A stretch of 64,000 nucleotides of DNA, from positions 24,424,694 through 24,488,693 of the forward strand of contig OX424570.1 of assembly GCA_949152475.1 (NCBI GenBank). Reading direction: 5' to 3'. Each line of letters starts with the position of its first letter. The first letter of the stretch is position 1. Shown one piece after another: positions 22,116-32,900 of this stretch. Both the position numbers and the translations under genes were made by a program. The notes below the pieces were generated by a model, which worked only from the letters and a program-made list of their open reading frames with translations, made no database searches and was not told the DNA's origin. Origin of the DNA: Terebella lapidaria. Taxonomy: Eukaryota > Annelida > Polychaeta > Terebellida > Terebellidae.

Positions 22116-22599
22116 TTCTGATATAATGTCATTGACGGAAAATCGATTGTCAATCTCCATAAGCAACATGTGAACAACACAACATCCGAAGGCTGCCGGT
22201 TAGTATATCAAAATTACCATCCGGTCCGTTTATCGTTTACTGTCTCGACATTGCGGGCGGCTCCATGGAGCAGAGCAAATTATTTCATTGCAATTGACCT
22301 ATAACAGAGCATGATTATTACAGGAGGTATAGTGATTGCATTTCACAATGCGAAGAGATAAGAACTCGCCCGAGAACAGAAGTACAGAAGCATAGACGCA
22401 ACAAAAATATTTTTCTATTGCGTTATTTCGCGATATTTCGCGAATGCTTTTTCATCATTATGAATGTTAATCCGTGTGATAAATGAGCATGTTAGCACCA
22501 TATCGTGCCATCGTCTATTGTTTATGAACGATATCCTCAGAATAGTTAAAGAGAAAAGTCCACTCTATCCCCCAGCCCTTAGTTCAGTATTTCTTAAAG
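22116..22599. other. Spacer, nothing recognised
   Basis: Between the foldback elements and the palindromic TACAGCTAAT region. A 75-codon ORF begins at 22464 but has no recognisable domain. Confidence 0.35.
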
Positions 22600-22989
22600 C
22601 CTGGACCCGTCCAGAATATTATCTGTATATCTTTTGCATATGTTCATGCAACATTAGCTGTACATATATTCAGATGTATATGTTCAGGTAATATTAGCTG
22701 TACATATATTCAGATGTACAGCTAATATACACTTTAGAGAAAATCCGGCAGCTAATATACAATATAGAGATAAAACGGCAAGTAAAATATTAGCTGTACA
22801 CAAAAAAATGATATCTTCAGATATTAGTTGTTGAGAGAATAGTCTTTCACTGCGATTATGTCTTTGAAAATGCTTTTTAAAAAAGTGAACCGATAATATC
22901 TAACACTTATATTTCTCTAGTAATAGCCATAAAAGTATATGTACAGCTAATGTTAACATTAGCTGTACAGTACAGCTAATATCGCTTTT
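22600..22989. repeat. Palindromic TGTACAGCTAAT repeats
   Basis: Several inverted copies of TACAGCTAATAT / ATATTAGCTGTA. Positions 22940-22969 form a perfect 30 bp palindrome centred on GTTAAC. Its second copy, at 24579-24608, comes from the 1,639 bp tandem duplication. Confidence 0.65.
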
Positions 22990-23533
22990 AGTGGTATATA
23001 TATATCATTTCCTATATGTCCACAATTGATTCCAAGTCTCTAATCTAAATATTAAGTGAGGTATCAAGAACATTGTAGCCCATTATAAAGCATAGGTGAA
23101 TTTAACATGGGAAAGTCTCTTTGGGCCCCGTAAAAAACATCAAAATGGCTGCCACACACAGACCGGCGATTCAAGAGCATCGAAACTTATACACATTATA
23201 AGGATACATGAGGGGAACATTTTGAAACTAAAATCTCAAAACTGATCAGACAGTTTTTGAGAAAATAATTTTTAAAATTGGAAACATGCAGAAACGGGCA
23301 TTTTCGGCATAAAATTGGCCGCCAAAACTGCATAATCGATTCAATAAAAAAAAAAATGAAAAAAACGTCTGGGGGTATTGACCCAATACATATTCATACA
23401 AATTTATGGACAAATTCATCAGCCCAAAAAAAAATGTTAACAGACGATGTGGCGGACGACGACGACGACGGACGACGGACGAAAAACCACGACAATACTC
23501 TATCGGACCTTATGGGCCGGTAAGCTAAAAACT
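22990..23533 (-). mobile_element. Reversed 5' end of an AGGTTACCGGAC-family element (first duplicate)
   Basis: On the minus strand it starts AGCTTACCGGCCCATAAGG and CGTCCGTCGTCCGTCG, then the GGCGGCC-containing T-rich part and the TTGGAATCAATTGTGGAC unit, matching copy 1. It directly abuts the gag remnant. An identical copy lies at 24629-25172. Confidence 0.7.
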
Positions 23534-23548
23534 GGGTACCTATTACTC

Positions 23549-24466
23549 TGGCACAAAAACATTATCCATGAGCGTGTAGAGTTCAATGGGGTGAAGAGAC
23601 TAGATGACGAACCAATCAGTCACTGGGAGACCAGGTGCCGTGAACAAAGCACAAAGTGTGAATACTGTGACACTTGTACACCACAGCTAATCCGGGACAG
23701 GTTCATTGTTGGTGTGAATGATGAACCACTGCTTTCAAAGCTAGTGAAAACTGTAGTCAGTGACAATGACATCAAACTAGAATCTATTGTAACAGTTCTG
23801 CGTGCACAACAATATGAATCCACGAAATCCAACATCAAGGCCATATTAGACCCAACAAATGAAATACAAAAACACGTCAACTACACAAAGTCTGCGGCGC
23901 GACCTAGGCAATCAAGACACACACCACCACAATTCAAGCCCCAAGGATCCAACACATCACCATTCAAATCCCCAAGAAGCACACCATCACCACTCAAACC
24001 TAGTCCATGCCCCTGGTGTGCAGGAAGTCCACATCCTAATGGGAAGGATGGCTGCCCTGCAAACGTCAGTGTATGTCAGTGTATGTCATGTGGTCGGATG
24101 GACAACTATGCCAGAGCGTGCCTCCATCCAAACCCAAACTGGCGCTCAATGCCTCGTGACACCAGACTCAGGGGCCATGACAACCAATGTCGGCGAGATC
24201 ATGTGGGACACATAGAAGAAGATCCAGACTGGTTCAACAACGACAACTTCTCAATTGAACACAACTGCACCATAGGTTCAGAATCACAAGCTGATTCAAC
24301 AGAGCGAGCCTCAGCTGACAATCGCCCAGGAAATTCCAAGCACAGAGCTGAAATTTTGACACGTGCAAGAGCGGTCGGCCAAAAACAACGGTATCAAACT
24401 AGACAATCTGGGCGAAAATATTTCACATTTAGCTGTACACAAAAAAATGATATCTTCAGATATTAG
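23549..24466 (+). pseudogene. Gypsy gag remnant, copy 1 (truncated)
   Basis: Homology to retrotransposon Gag begins around the residues LLWHKNIIHERVEF; the open frame upstream to 23447 is a reversed DNA-element end and not native Gag. A zinc-knuckle-like stretch (CQCMSCGRMDNYARAC) has Asn where His is expected in C-x2-C-x4-H-x4-C. The frame stops shortly after the tandem-duplication junction at 24428, so protease is absent from this copy. Confidence 0.75.
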
Positions 24467-24628
24467 TTGTTGAGAGAATAGTCTTTCACTGCGATTATGT
24501 CTTTGAAAATGCTTTTTAAAAAAGTGAACCGATAATATCTAACACTTATATTTCTCTAGTAATAGCCATAAAAGTATATGTACAGCTAATGTTAACATTA
24601 GCTGTACAGTACAGCTAATATCGCTTTT

Positions 24629-25172
24629 AGTGGTATATATATATCATTTCCTATATGTCCACAATTGATTCCAAGTCTCTAATCTAAATATTAAGTGAGG
24701 TATCAAGAACATTGTAGCCCATTATAAAGCATAGGTGAATTTAACATGGGAAAGTCTCTTTGGGCCCCGTAAAAAACATCAAAATGGCTGCCACACACAG
24801 ACCGGCGATTCAAGAGCATCGAAACTTATACACATTATAAGGATACATGAGGGGAACATTTTGAAACTAAAATCTCAAAACTGATCAGACAGTTTTTGAG
24901 AAAATAATTTTTAAAATTGGAAACATGCAGAAACGGGCATTTTCGGCATAAAATTGGCCGCCAAAACTGCATAATCGATTCAATAAAAAAAAAAATGAAA
25001 AAAACGTCTGGGGGTATTGACCCAATACATATTCATACAAATTTATGGACAAATTCATCAGCCCAAAAAAAAATGTTAACAGACGATGTGGCGGACGACG
25101 ACGACGACGGACGACGGACGAAAAACCACGACAATACTCTATCGGACCTTATGGGCCGGTAAGCTAAAAACT
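24629..25172 (-). mobile_element. Reversed 5' end of an AGGTTACCGGAC-family element (second duplicate)
   Basis: Second copy of the segment at 22990-23533, created by the tandem duplication. Confidence 0.7.
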
Positions 25173-25187
25173 GGGTACCTATTACTC

Positions 25188-26501
25188 TGGCACAAAAACA
25201 TTATCCATGAGCGTGTAGAGTTCAATGGGGTGAAGAGACTAGATGACGAACCAATCAGTCACTGGGAGACCAGGTGCCGTGAACAAAGCACAAAGTGTGA
25301 ATACTGTGACACTTGTACACCACAGCTAATCCGGGACAGGTTCATTGTTGGTGTGAATGATGAACCACTGCTTTCAAAGCTAGTGAAAACTGTAGTCAGT
25401 GACAATGACATCAAACTAGAATCTATTGTAACAGTTCTGCGTGCACAACAATATGAATCCACGAAATCCAACATCAAGGCCATATTAGACCCAACAAATG
25501 AAATACAAAAACACGTCAACTACACAAAGTCTGCGGCGCGACCTAGGCAATCAAGACACACATCACCACAATTCAAGCCCCAAGGATCCAACACATCACC
25601 ATTCAAATCCCCAAGAAGCACACCATCACCACTCAAACCTAGTCCATGCCCCTGGTGTGCAGGAAGTCCACATCCTAATGGGAAGGATGGCTGCCCTGCA
25701 AACGTCAGTGTATGTCAGTGTATGTCATGTGGTCGGATGGACAACTATGCCAGAGCGTGCCTCCATCCAAACCCAAACTGGCGCTCAATGCCTCGTGACA
25801 CCAGACTCAGGGGCCATGACAACCAATGTCGGCGAGATCATGTGGGACACATAGAAGAAGATCCAGACTGGTTCAACAACGACAACTTCTCAATTGAACA
25901 CACCTGCACCATAGGTTCAGAATCACAAGCTGATTCAACAGAGCGAGCCTCAGCTGACAATCGCCCAGGAAATTCCAAGCACAGAGCTGAACTTTTGACA
26001 CGTGCAAGAGCGGTCGGCCAAAAACAACGGTATCAAACTAGACAATCTGGGCGAAAATATTTCACGTTCCTTGAAGTCACATTGCCCCACAACAGAACCA
26101 GTTCTTCATATCAACCCATAAAGTTTCAAATCGATACTGGGGCCACATGCGACATCATGCCAAGCACTTACTTAGCAACATTAGGTATAACCCTCAACTA
26201 CAGCCGAGTAGCTCCATTGTATAACAATGATCCAGTTCATCCCGATGGCACACTTGAACTTGTTTGTCGCCGTGACAACCATAGTTTAACACTAGACTTC
26301 CAGGTTGTCAGTGGGCCTCAATTCTCATTTAAAATATTACTTCTGTGTGGAATGGACAGTGAATTGTTACATTTGGTTCAAATGTCAGCAGATGTGATTC
26401 ATTCCGTCGAGGAAAAAACCCACCTCAAAGGCCAAATTTCCAAACAAAACCTCTCCAAACAAGGTATCCTTGACAACACCATGATGTATTTTCCGGCCTA
26501 G
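25188..26501 (+). pseudogene. Gypsy gag-protease remnant, copy 2
   Basis: Same Gag as copy 1 but continuing into a retropepsin-like protease with the active-site motif QIDTGATCD (Asp-Thr-Gly at 26133-26141). It ends at TAG 26499-26501; RT sequence continues in another frame. The N terminus is again fused to the reversed DNA-element end, so no native start codon is present. The knuckle His is also Asn here. Confidence 0.8.
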
Positions 26502-26506
26502 GCCTG

Positions 26507-27375
26507 GATCCGAAGGTCCGACCAGTCCAATCTGGCATGCGCCGCTACCCTGTCAGTAAAGTTCCAGCCATATCCAAAAGAGTCCAGGAAATGATTCAAG
26601 AAGGTCACCTCGCAAAACTGTCTGACCAGACTCCTTGGTGCTCGCCAATGTCCATGGTGGATAGGCCCAACAAAAAGTTGTGAATATGCATGGATCCAGT
26701 CAAAACTCTGAATTTGGCAATACAGCGACCTCTCTACCCAATGCCAACACTCGAGGAGAACCTTCCCAAACTGGTCAATGCCATATGTTTCAGCCTTGCA
26801 AATGCTTTCGTCGGGTTCAGCCAAGTACCTCTGGATGAAAAATCCAGCTACCTGACCACCACACACACCCCTGTCTGTAGAGTCAGATGGTTACGACTCC
26901 CATTTGGGATTTGTTCTGCTCCCGAGGAGTTCCAGCAACGCCAACGAGAAGTCCTAAAGAGCCTGTCTGGTGTCGTTACAATAGCTGATGACATACTAAT
27001 CTATGGATCAGGAGACTCACGCAGATAAGGACCAGGATCGAAATCTTTTCCCTCTTACTGGATCACTGCAGAGAGAGAAACCTTAAGCTGAATCCAGATA
27101 AATTCAAGTTCAAGCTCCGGAGTCTCACATTCATGGGTCACCAGATAACGGAGCATGGTCTGGTTCTTGATGATTCCAAAGTATTGGCCATCAGAAACAT
27201 CCCAGCACCTCAAGACAAGAAAGGAGTCAAGCGCTTCGTTGGAATGTGCAACTTCTTGGCACACTTTGTCCCTAACCTCAGTGACTTGTGTGCCTCTTTG
27301 AGGGAAATCATCTCCTGCTCGACAACCCAACAGTCCGCCTCTGAAGAAATGAAAGGCAAGATGTCTGAGATATCA
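26507..27375 (+). pseudogene. Gypsy reverse transcriptase, broken
   Basis: RT landmarks are spread over at least two frames: GHLAKLSDQTPWCSPM, NLAIQRPLYPMPTLEE, RLPFGICSAPEEFQ, the catalytic region TIADDILIYG (the Tyr of the usual YxDD is Ile) and the thumb region GHQITEHGLVLDDSK. Stops at 26681-26683 and 27026-27028 and a frame change near 27040 disable it. Confidence 0.82.
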
Positions 27376-27388
27376 GCAATGCAGTACT

Positions 27389-27994
27389 TTGATCCAAAAA
27401 AAGCCAGTTACACTCCAGGTAGATGCATCAGGCTTTGGGCTAGGTGCGGCTCTGCTCCAAAATGACAAACCGGTGGCGTTCTCTTCATCTACACTGACTG
27501 AAACTGAACGGCATAATTATGCACAAATCGAGAAAGAATGCTTGGCAATCGTCCATGCCATGAAAAGGTGGGATCCGTGGTTATATGGTCATCCAGACAT
27601 TCTCGTTGAATCTGATCATAAGCCTTTGGAGACCATATTCAAGCACCCCATCTCCAGAGCACCAGTCCGTCTCCAGAAAATGATGCTAAAGTTACAGAGA
27701 TATCATTACTGGGTGAAACATTGCAAAGGTAGTACCATGTGGTTGGCTGATACACTGTCAAGAGCACCCCTGGCACAAGGCTTCCAAAATGACAATGATT
27801 TTGAATTTTTCAGTCTTGACACTCTGAATTCCCCAAGCAAGTCAGATCGCATCACAGACCGTACATTTGGCCTACCTCAACAGGCTACTCAGGCCAAAGA
27901 CGAAGTGCTGACCCGTCTCATTCCATGTATCCAACACGGGTGGCCAGACACCGAAGGCCAGCATCCTAACTCCATTCTGGAACTATCGCTCTGA
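27389..27994 (+). pseudogene. Gypsy RNase H and connection region
   Basis: Open for about 200 codons. RNase H signature: VDASGFGLGAALLQ, then IEKECLAIVHAM, ESDHKPLETIF and ADTLSRAPL. It is in a different frame from the RT fragments upstream. The integrase zinc region follows in yet another frame. Confidence 0.82.
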
Positions 27995-28547
27995 ACTAGC
28001 ATACATGGATGGAGTTGTGTATAAAGGCACCAAGGTGGCCGTTCCAAAGGTAATGGGGAAACGTATGCTGGAAAAAAATTCATTCAGCACACCAAGGCAT
28101 TGAAAAGTCCACTCAGAATGCCACCGACACGTTATTCTGGACTTCCATCAGAGCAGACGTGAAAATCTCCTGTGATAATTGCATGACGTGTGCCCAATAC
28201 ACAACCCAACATCGAAAGGAGCCAATGATTCATCAGCCCATTCCAGAACTACCGTGGCTGTTTGTATCACAGGACATATTCCAGTAGCTCAATCATATTA
28301 CCTAGTGACTTTCGATCATTACAGTGACTTCTTTGAGTTTGCTAAATTACCGAACACTCTGGCACAAGCGGTGGTGCATCACACAAAAGGTGTGTTTGCT
28401 CGACATGGATCACCAATGTTCTGCTTGACAGACAATGGACCACAGTTCATCAGCAACGAATATGCTTAATTCTCGAAATCTTGGAACTTTACTCACAAGA
28501 CGAGCTCGCCATACCACAGCAGATCCAACGGTAGAGCAAAAGCTGCA
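27990..28547 (+). pseudogene. Gypsy integrase, broken, catalytic Glu replaced
   Basis: Contains a zinc-binding-like part (HQGIEKS ... CDNCMTCAQ, across frames) and a catalytic core: VTFDHYSDFFEFAKLP and LTDNGPQFISNEYA. In the third DDE segment (SNGRAKAAVKSAKSL) the position normally occupied by the catalytic Glu is Lys (codon AAA at 28539-28541). Stops at about 28285 and 28469 also interrupt the frame. Confidence 0.78.
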
Positions 28548-29174
28548 GTGAAATCAGCAAAAAGCTTGTTGGAAAAGTGCAAGGATCCCCTATTAGGTCT
28601 GCTTCATTTGAGAAATACTCCGACCAAAGGACATGTCTCATCCCCAGTACAACGACTCATGGTTCGCCGAACACGTTCATCTTTGCCAGTATCCAAAGCC
28701 CTGCTTACTCCAGCTGTTGTTGCAACTGAACTTGTACAAACCGAGATGAGCCATATCCGTGAGTCGTCCAAGAAATACTATGACCGTACTGCTGGCAAAG
28801 AACTGCCTGAACTCCAAATCGGCGACGTCGTTTTTGTCAAGCCACGACTAACACAGCGGGTCCATCCTTGGCAGTATGGTCATATCACCACGAAACCTGC
28901 ACCTCGTTCATACACAGTGTCCACTGACCAACAACAAATCCGCAGAAACCGTCAACAGTTGCGCAGGTGTCGGAACTTCACGGACTTCGACGATGTAGAG
29001 GTGGATCAGCCAGAGCGCCAGGAACCTCAGCTGCTGTCCAACTTGCCAGCTGGATCTCCGGAGTTGGCTGTCAAGGCAGTACAACAGCCTCAAGGACCAC
29101 AAAACAATGATGGACTGTACCGGTCAAGATACGGACGGGTATCGAAGCCACCTGTTCGATACCGGTATGAGTGA
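28548..29174 (+). pseudogene. Gypsy integrase C-terminal region
   Basis: Open frame of about 208 codons with a typical Gypsy post-core region (LLHLRNTPTKGHVSSPVQRL) followed by the GDVVFVKP segment of the integrase C-terminal domain and a polar tail. It continues directly from the integrase core and ends at TGA 29172-29174. Confidence 0.72.
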
Positions 29175-29278
29175 ACAATTTTGGACATGTTCCCATGGTT
29201 GCAGTAGGATCAACCATTTAATACGTATATGATATGCAAAATGTATATAATGTTAGTAGTTTGATTTTCTGTTTATAA

Positions 29279-29405
29279 AGAAGGGGGTTGTGCTATATGT
29301 TATATGTGTCCCCCATAAGTAATGTATTGTCTCAGGTGATGTTCGCGAAGGCTAGAGGAATAAACATCATTTAGTAACTACCTGACTTTACACCTCGTAT
29401 ACGAC
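29279..29405 (+). repeat. Polypurine tract and probable 3' LTR of the Gypsy element
   Basis: AAGAAGGGGG at 29278-29288 is a good polypurine tract, followed by a TGTG start at about 29289, an AATAAA at about 29360 and a possible CA end near 29405. With no 5' LTR to compare, the boundaries are guesses. Confidence 0.4.
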
Positions 29406-29930
29406 ATTCTTATGCAATATGTTTAGACATTGAATCTGTCTACTAGATATAACCTGATACAGACCAATTGGCTCGAGTAGGAAAATAATCAATTGACAAC
29501 AAAGTCCGATCGATTAAATCTACGTGCAGTTTTACGTGTGATATCGCGTATCAATCCTGATGCCCCCTCCCCCTCCCCCCCTCCACGGCTGATAATGTCA
29601 TTCACTGGTTATTTAGTGACATGTGGTAAATCGTCCAAAACAATCTTTCACATTTGGTTTGCATGGTGTGTGGATGACTATGACTAAGGTTTCAGCTGGT
29701 CGGTTTCTTTTCACAACAGAGAGGGTTTGAACACACGCAAAGTTCGCACCTGTCGCGTTATCGACTGAAAATTAATATTAAATGATACGGATATTTGAAA
29801 AATTACAACGAGAAATCTGACACCTGTTCGGTCATTGCTTTGATAGGAATATGGACACGTTTTCTAGATGAAAATGGCATTAATGTAGAACAGTCTACGC
29901 CGATTTTGGACAGTGTCTGTTGCCTCTGAG
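29406..29930. other. Upstream region of the galactosyltransferase gene
   Basis: No ORF or repeat of note apart from a C-rich run (about 29563-29585). Promoter and 5' UTR of the downstream gene are expected here, but I see no TATA box or other defining element. Confidence 0.35.
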
Positions 29931-32900
29931 ATGCGTCTGTATATCCGCTGGATCTTGAAATGGAGTGCACTTGTCTTAAGTGGAATTTTCACGTTAATGT
30001 TGCTACTGCAGGAGGTAGATTACCCATCGCCAACTGTGATAGATCGACAAAACAAACATGATTTCTTGCTGAACACCACCGTCATAATATCTCCAACGCA
30101 TACGTTTTTCAATGGCATGATTCAGGATTGCAATAATGTTACGAAAGCGAAACTTATGACCATCCCAAATGTGACTCAGTATTACTGTCAAATTCGGGAG
30201 TTTTGCCGAAAGGAAGAATTGTCGTTCACAAGGGTCCCTGTTGATCTCTGCCCTTGTTTGCCGGAAAATTTACGTGAGTATTATTTTGCCGATTTGTATT
30301 TTGTACAATTTCATCGTTAAATTTGTGATGCTTCGCCTCTTTTGAATCGAATATATTTTCAAAATAATCTATGAAGGACACAACAACAAAAATATGGTCT
30401 CAAAATTATGGCAAAAGTGGATGTACACGTATGGTTTCAATATTAATGGATCTCTCTTTATCTGCAAGAATATACTTCATGATATGTTATCAGTGCATCA
30501 GGTAATCAATACACACGCCTACAAGGCTACACGAATTATCACAAACCAATGTCTAGAACATCGTTTTAAGATACCTATCTATGCGAACTGAGTGATGGTT
30601 CAATTGAAAAATCGAAACAGTTTTTCATAAATGCGATGTTGATGATTCACTGGGGTGTGTTTCCTTCCTAGCTAACCCCATTCAACTTTATACTGTCCCA
30701 TAATGTTTGCACGTGAAGACAAGTTACTTCCTAATTGTACAAGCCCAGGGTAATACAGGGCAAAAAAACCTATCCGTTCCGTTACCTTTACATGTATCAC
30801 ATCGTACGGTGGCTGATGTTTGTCATCATCATTATTCTTTCTTGAATACCAAACGCACGCAAAAAAAGTTTTGCAGGAATAAAAAAAAATCATTTTATAT
30901 ATCATTTTGTACAATATAACGGTTTTTAGGTTACCGGACCTATGGTCCGATAATCTATTGCCGTCGCGTTGCGTCCGTCGTCCGTCCGTCCACAGCTGTA
31001 TCTTTACAGGCGGATTTTTCTGAAATTTTGCACGAAAATGCCTAAAAATATTTAAGAGGGGTTTTTTTTAAAGTTTTTTTATTTTCGCATTTTTCTCAAA
31101 ATGGCGGCCATTTTTGACGAAAAATGGCCAATTTTGGACTTTGGCGGCCATTTTCTCAAAAACTGTCTGATCAGTTTTGAGATTTTTGTTTCAAAAGATT
31201 CCCGTTATGTACCTTTATGATGTGTATAAGTTTTGTTGCCCTTGAATCGCCGGTCTCCGTGTGGCGGCCATTTTGAATTTTTGACGGGTTGGCGAAAAAT
31301 TGCTGTTGCCCCAAATCGCGTTACTATCCATTTTGGGCCATTTCTAGGCAAAAAAAATTTTTTCACCCTTTGAAAAAAAGTTTGGAAAAAAAAATTTTCG
31401 GCACTTTTTTCCTTCATAATGGGAGCTGCCGAGACTGTACTCATAGAATGCTTGAAGATAGAGCTTAGATATTGGCACTTCCAAATGGGAAGTCATATAT
31501 GGCGACTTGTGTGGTGACCTTGAATTTGACCTTGGATGACCTTGAAAGGTCAAAACAGCCATTTTTGGGTCGAAAAATGATCAAATTTGCACCTGGTCTG
31601 TCTTTTCTCGAAAACTGTCAGATCAGTTCTGAGATTATTGTTCCAAAACATTCCCCTTATGTACCTTTAAGATGTTTATAAGTTTTGTTGCCCTTGAATC
31701 GCCGGTCTCCGTGTGGCGGCCATTTTGAATTTTGGACGGGTCGGCGAAAAAAACATTTTTTGCCCCAAATCGCGTTACTATCCATTTTTGGCCATTTCTA
31801 GGCAAAAAAAAATGTTCGCCCTTTGAAAAAAAATTTGGACTTAGATATTGGCACTTTCAAATAGGAAGTTAAATATGGTGACTTGTGTGGTGACCTTGAA
31901 TTTGACCTTGGATGACCTTGAAAGGTCAAAACAGTCATTTTGGGGTTTAAAAAAATGCCCAAGTTTGCCTCTGCAAATAAAATGCATGTAGATAGCTTCA
32001 GTTTGCATTATGAACATATAGAAAGTCATATATGGAACAACTAATGATGACCTCGATTTTGACCTTGGATGACCTTGAGTGCTAAATGTCTGGCTTGAAA
32101 TCTTGAAAGTGGCCTCTGAAGCTTAAACTGTTGCACATACAGGTTAGGATTGTGTATAAGCCTATAAAAAATCATGTATAAATGGCACATCTTTTGGTGA
32201 CCTTGAACTTGACCTTAAACGACCTTGAAGGGCAAATCTCAAAATCTTAAATTGACCTCTACAAACGAAATACTTGTTGATAAAGCTTACATGTTTGTAT
32301 TATGAACATATATGAAGTCATATGCAGGCATACCAAATGGAGACATTGAAATTCACAAAGATGACCTTGACTGGTAAGTCTCAAAATCATACGTCACCTA
32401 CAATGCTTAAAACCAAAATTGTCCGGTAACCTATCTTAGCCCTTGGGCTAATTTTTTTCAAATGATTTGGACGAGTAAAAAACATTTTGTACATGTAGTA
32501 TATACGTCTTGTTAACATGATGAAAACTGTTCAATTACTTACCATTTATTAGAATAGATGGTATGTTGGGTGATATCTATATCAGCCACCATAGTTCAGA
32601 TATGTTTTTTGCCCTTTACTTACATGCCTGCCACTGAAAAAATTATCTTTTTTAGGGTCTAACCCAAATATGATGAAGAATGATAGCTTCAAGTTTATCT
32701 ACATGTATAGCATCTCTGGTATATTTCACGCATGCCGTGTTGTTCAGACACTTATTTTTTTTATTCTCATGTTTCGAAGTATTTTTGTACTTGTGTGCAT
32801 CATAGAAACTATTATGGATGACTGTGACTTTAATGCTCCACGGCATGGTGTCTCTCTATACACACTCATGTGCTTTGCATGTGAGCAGGCAGATATCTAG

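Larger units (their letters stand above)
22790..26067 (+). repeat. 1,639 bp near-identical tandem duplication
   Basis: 22790-24428 is repeated at 24429-26067 (offset 1,639). I see only a few differences, for example at ACACCACCA/ACATCACCA, CACAACTGC/CACACCTGC and GAAATTTTG/GAACTTTTG. The unit joins the palindromic repeats, a reversed AGGTTACCGGAC-family end and most of a Gypsy gag. Short matching TTAG/ATATTT sequence lies at the junctions. The duplication cuts the first gag copy off after its zinc-knuckle region. Confidence 0.9.
23534..29405 (+). mobile_element. Decayed Ty3/Gypsy LTR retrotransposon
   Basis: In order: gag remnant (twice, owing to the tandem duplication), aspartic protease, reverse transcriptase, RNase H, integrase and a probable 3' LTR. 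This order (RT-RH before integrase) is that of Ty3/Gypsy elements. The left end is missing: gag starts abruptly at a reversed DNA element and no 5' LTR is seen. Several stops and frame changes interrupt pol (stops at 26499-26501, 26681-26683 and 27026-27028; frame changes near 26500, 27040 and 27390), so the copy is not functional. Confidence 0.88.
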
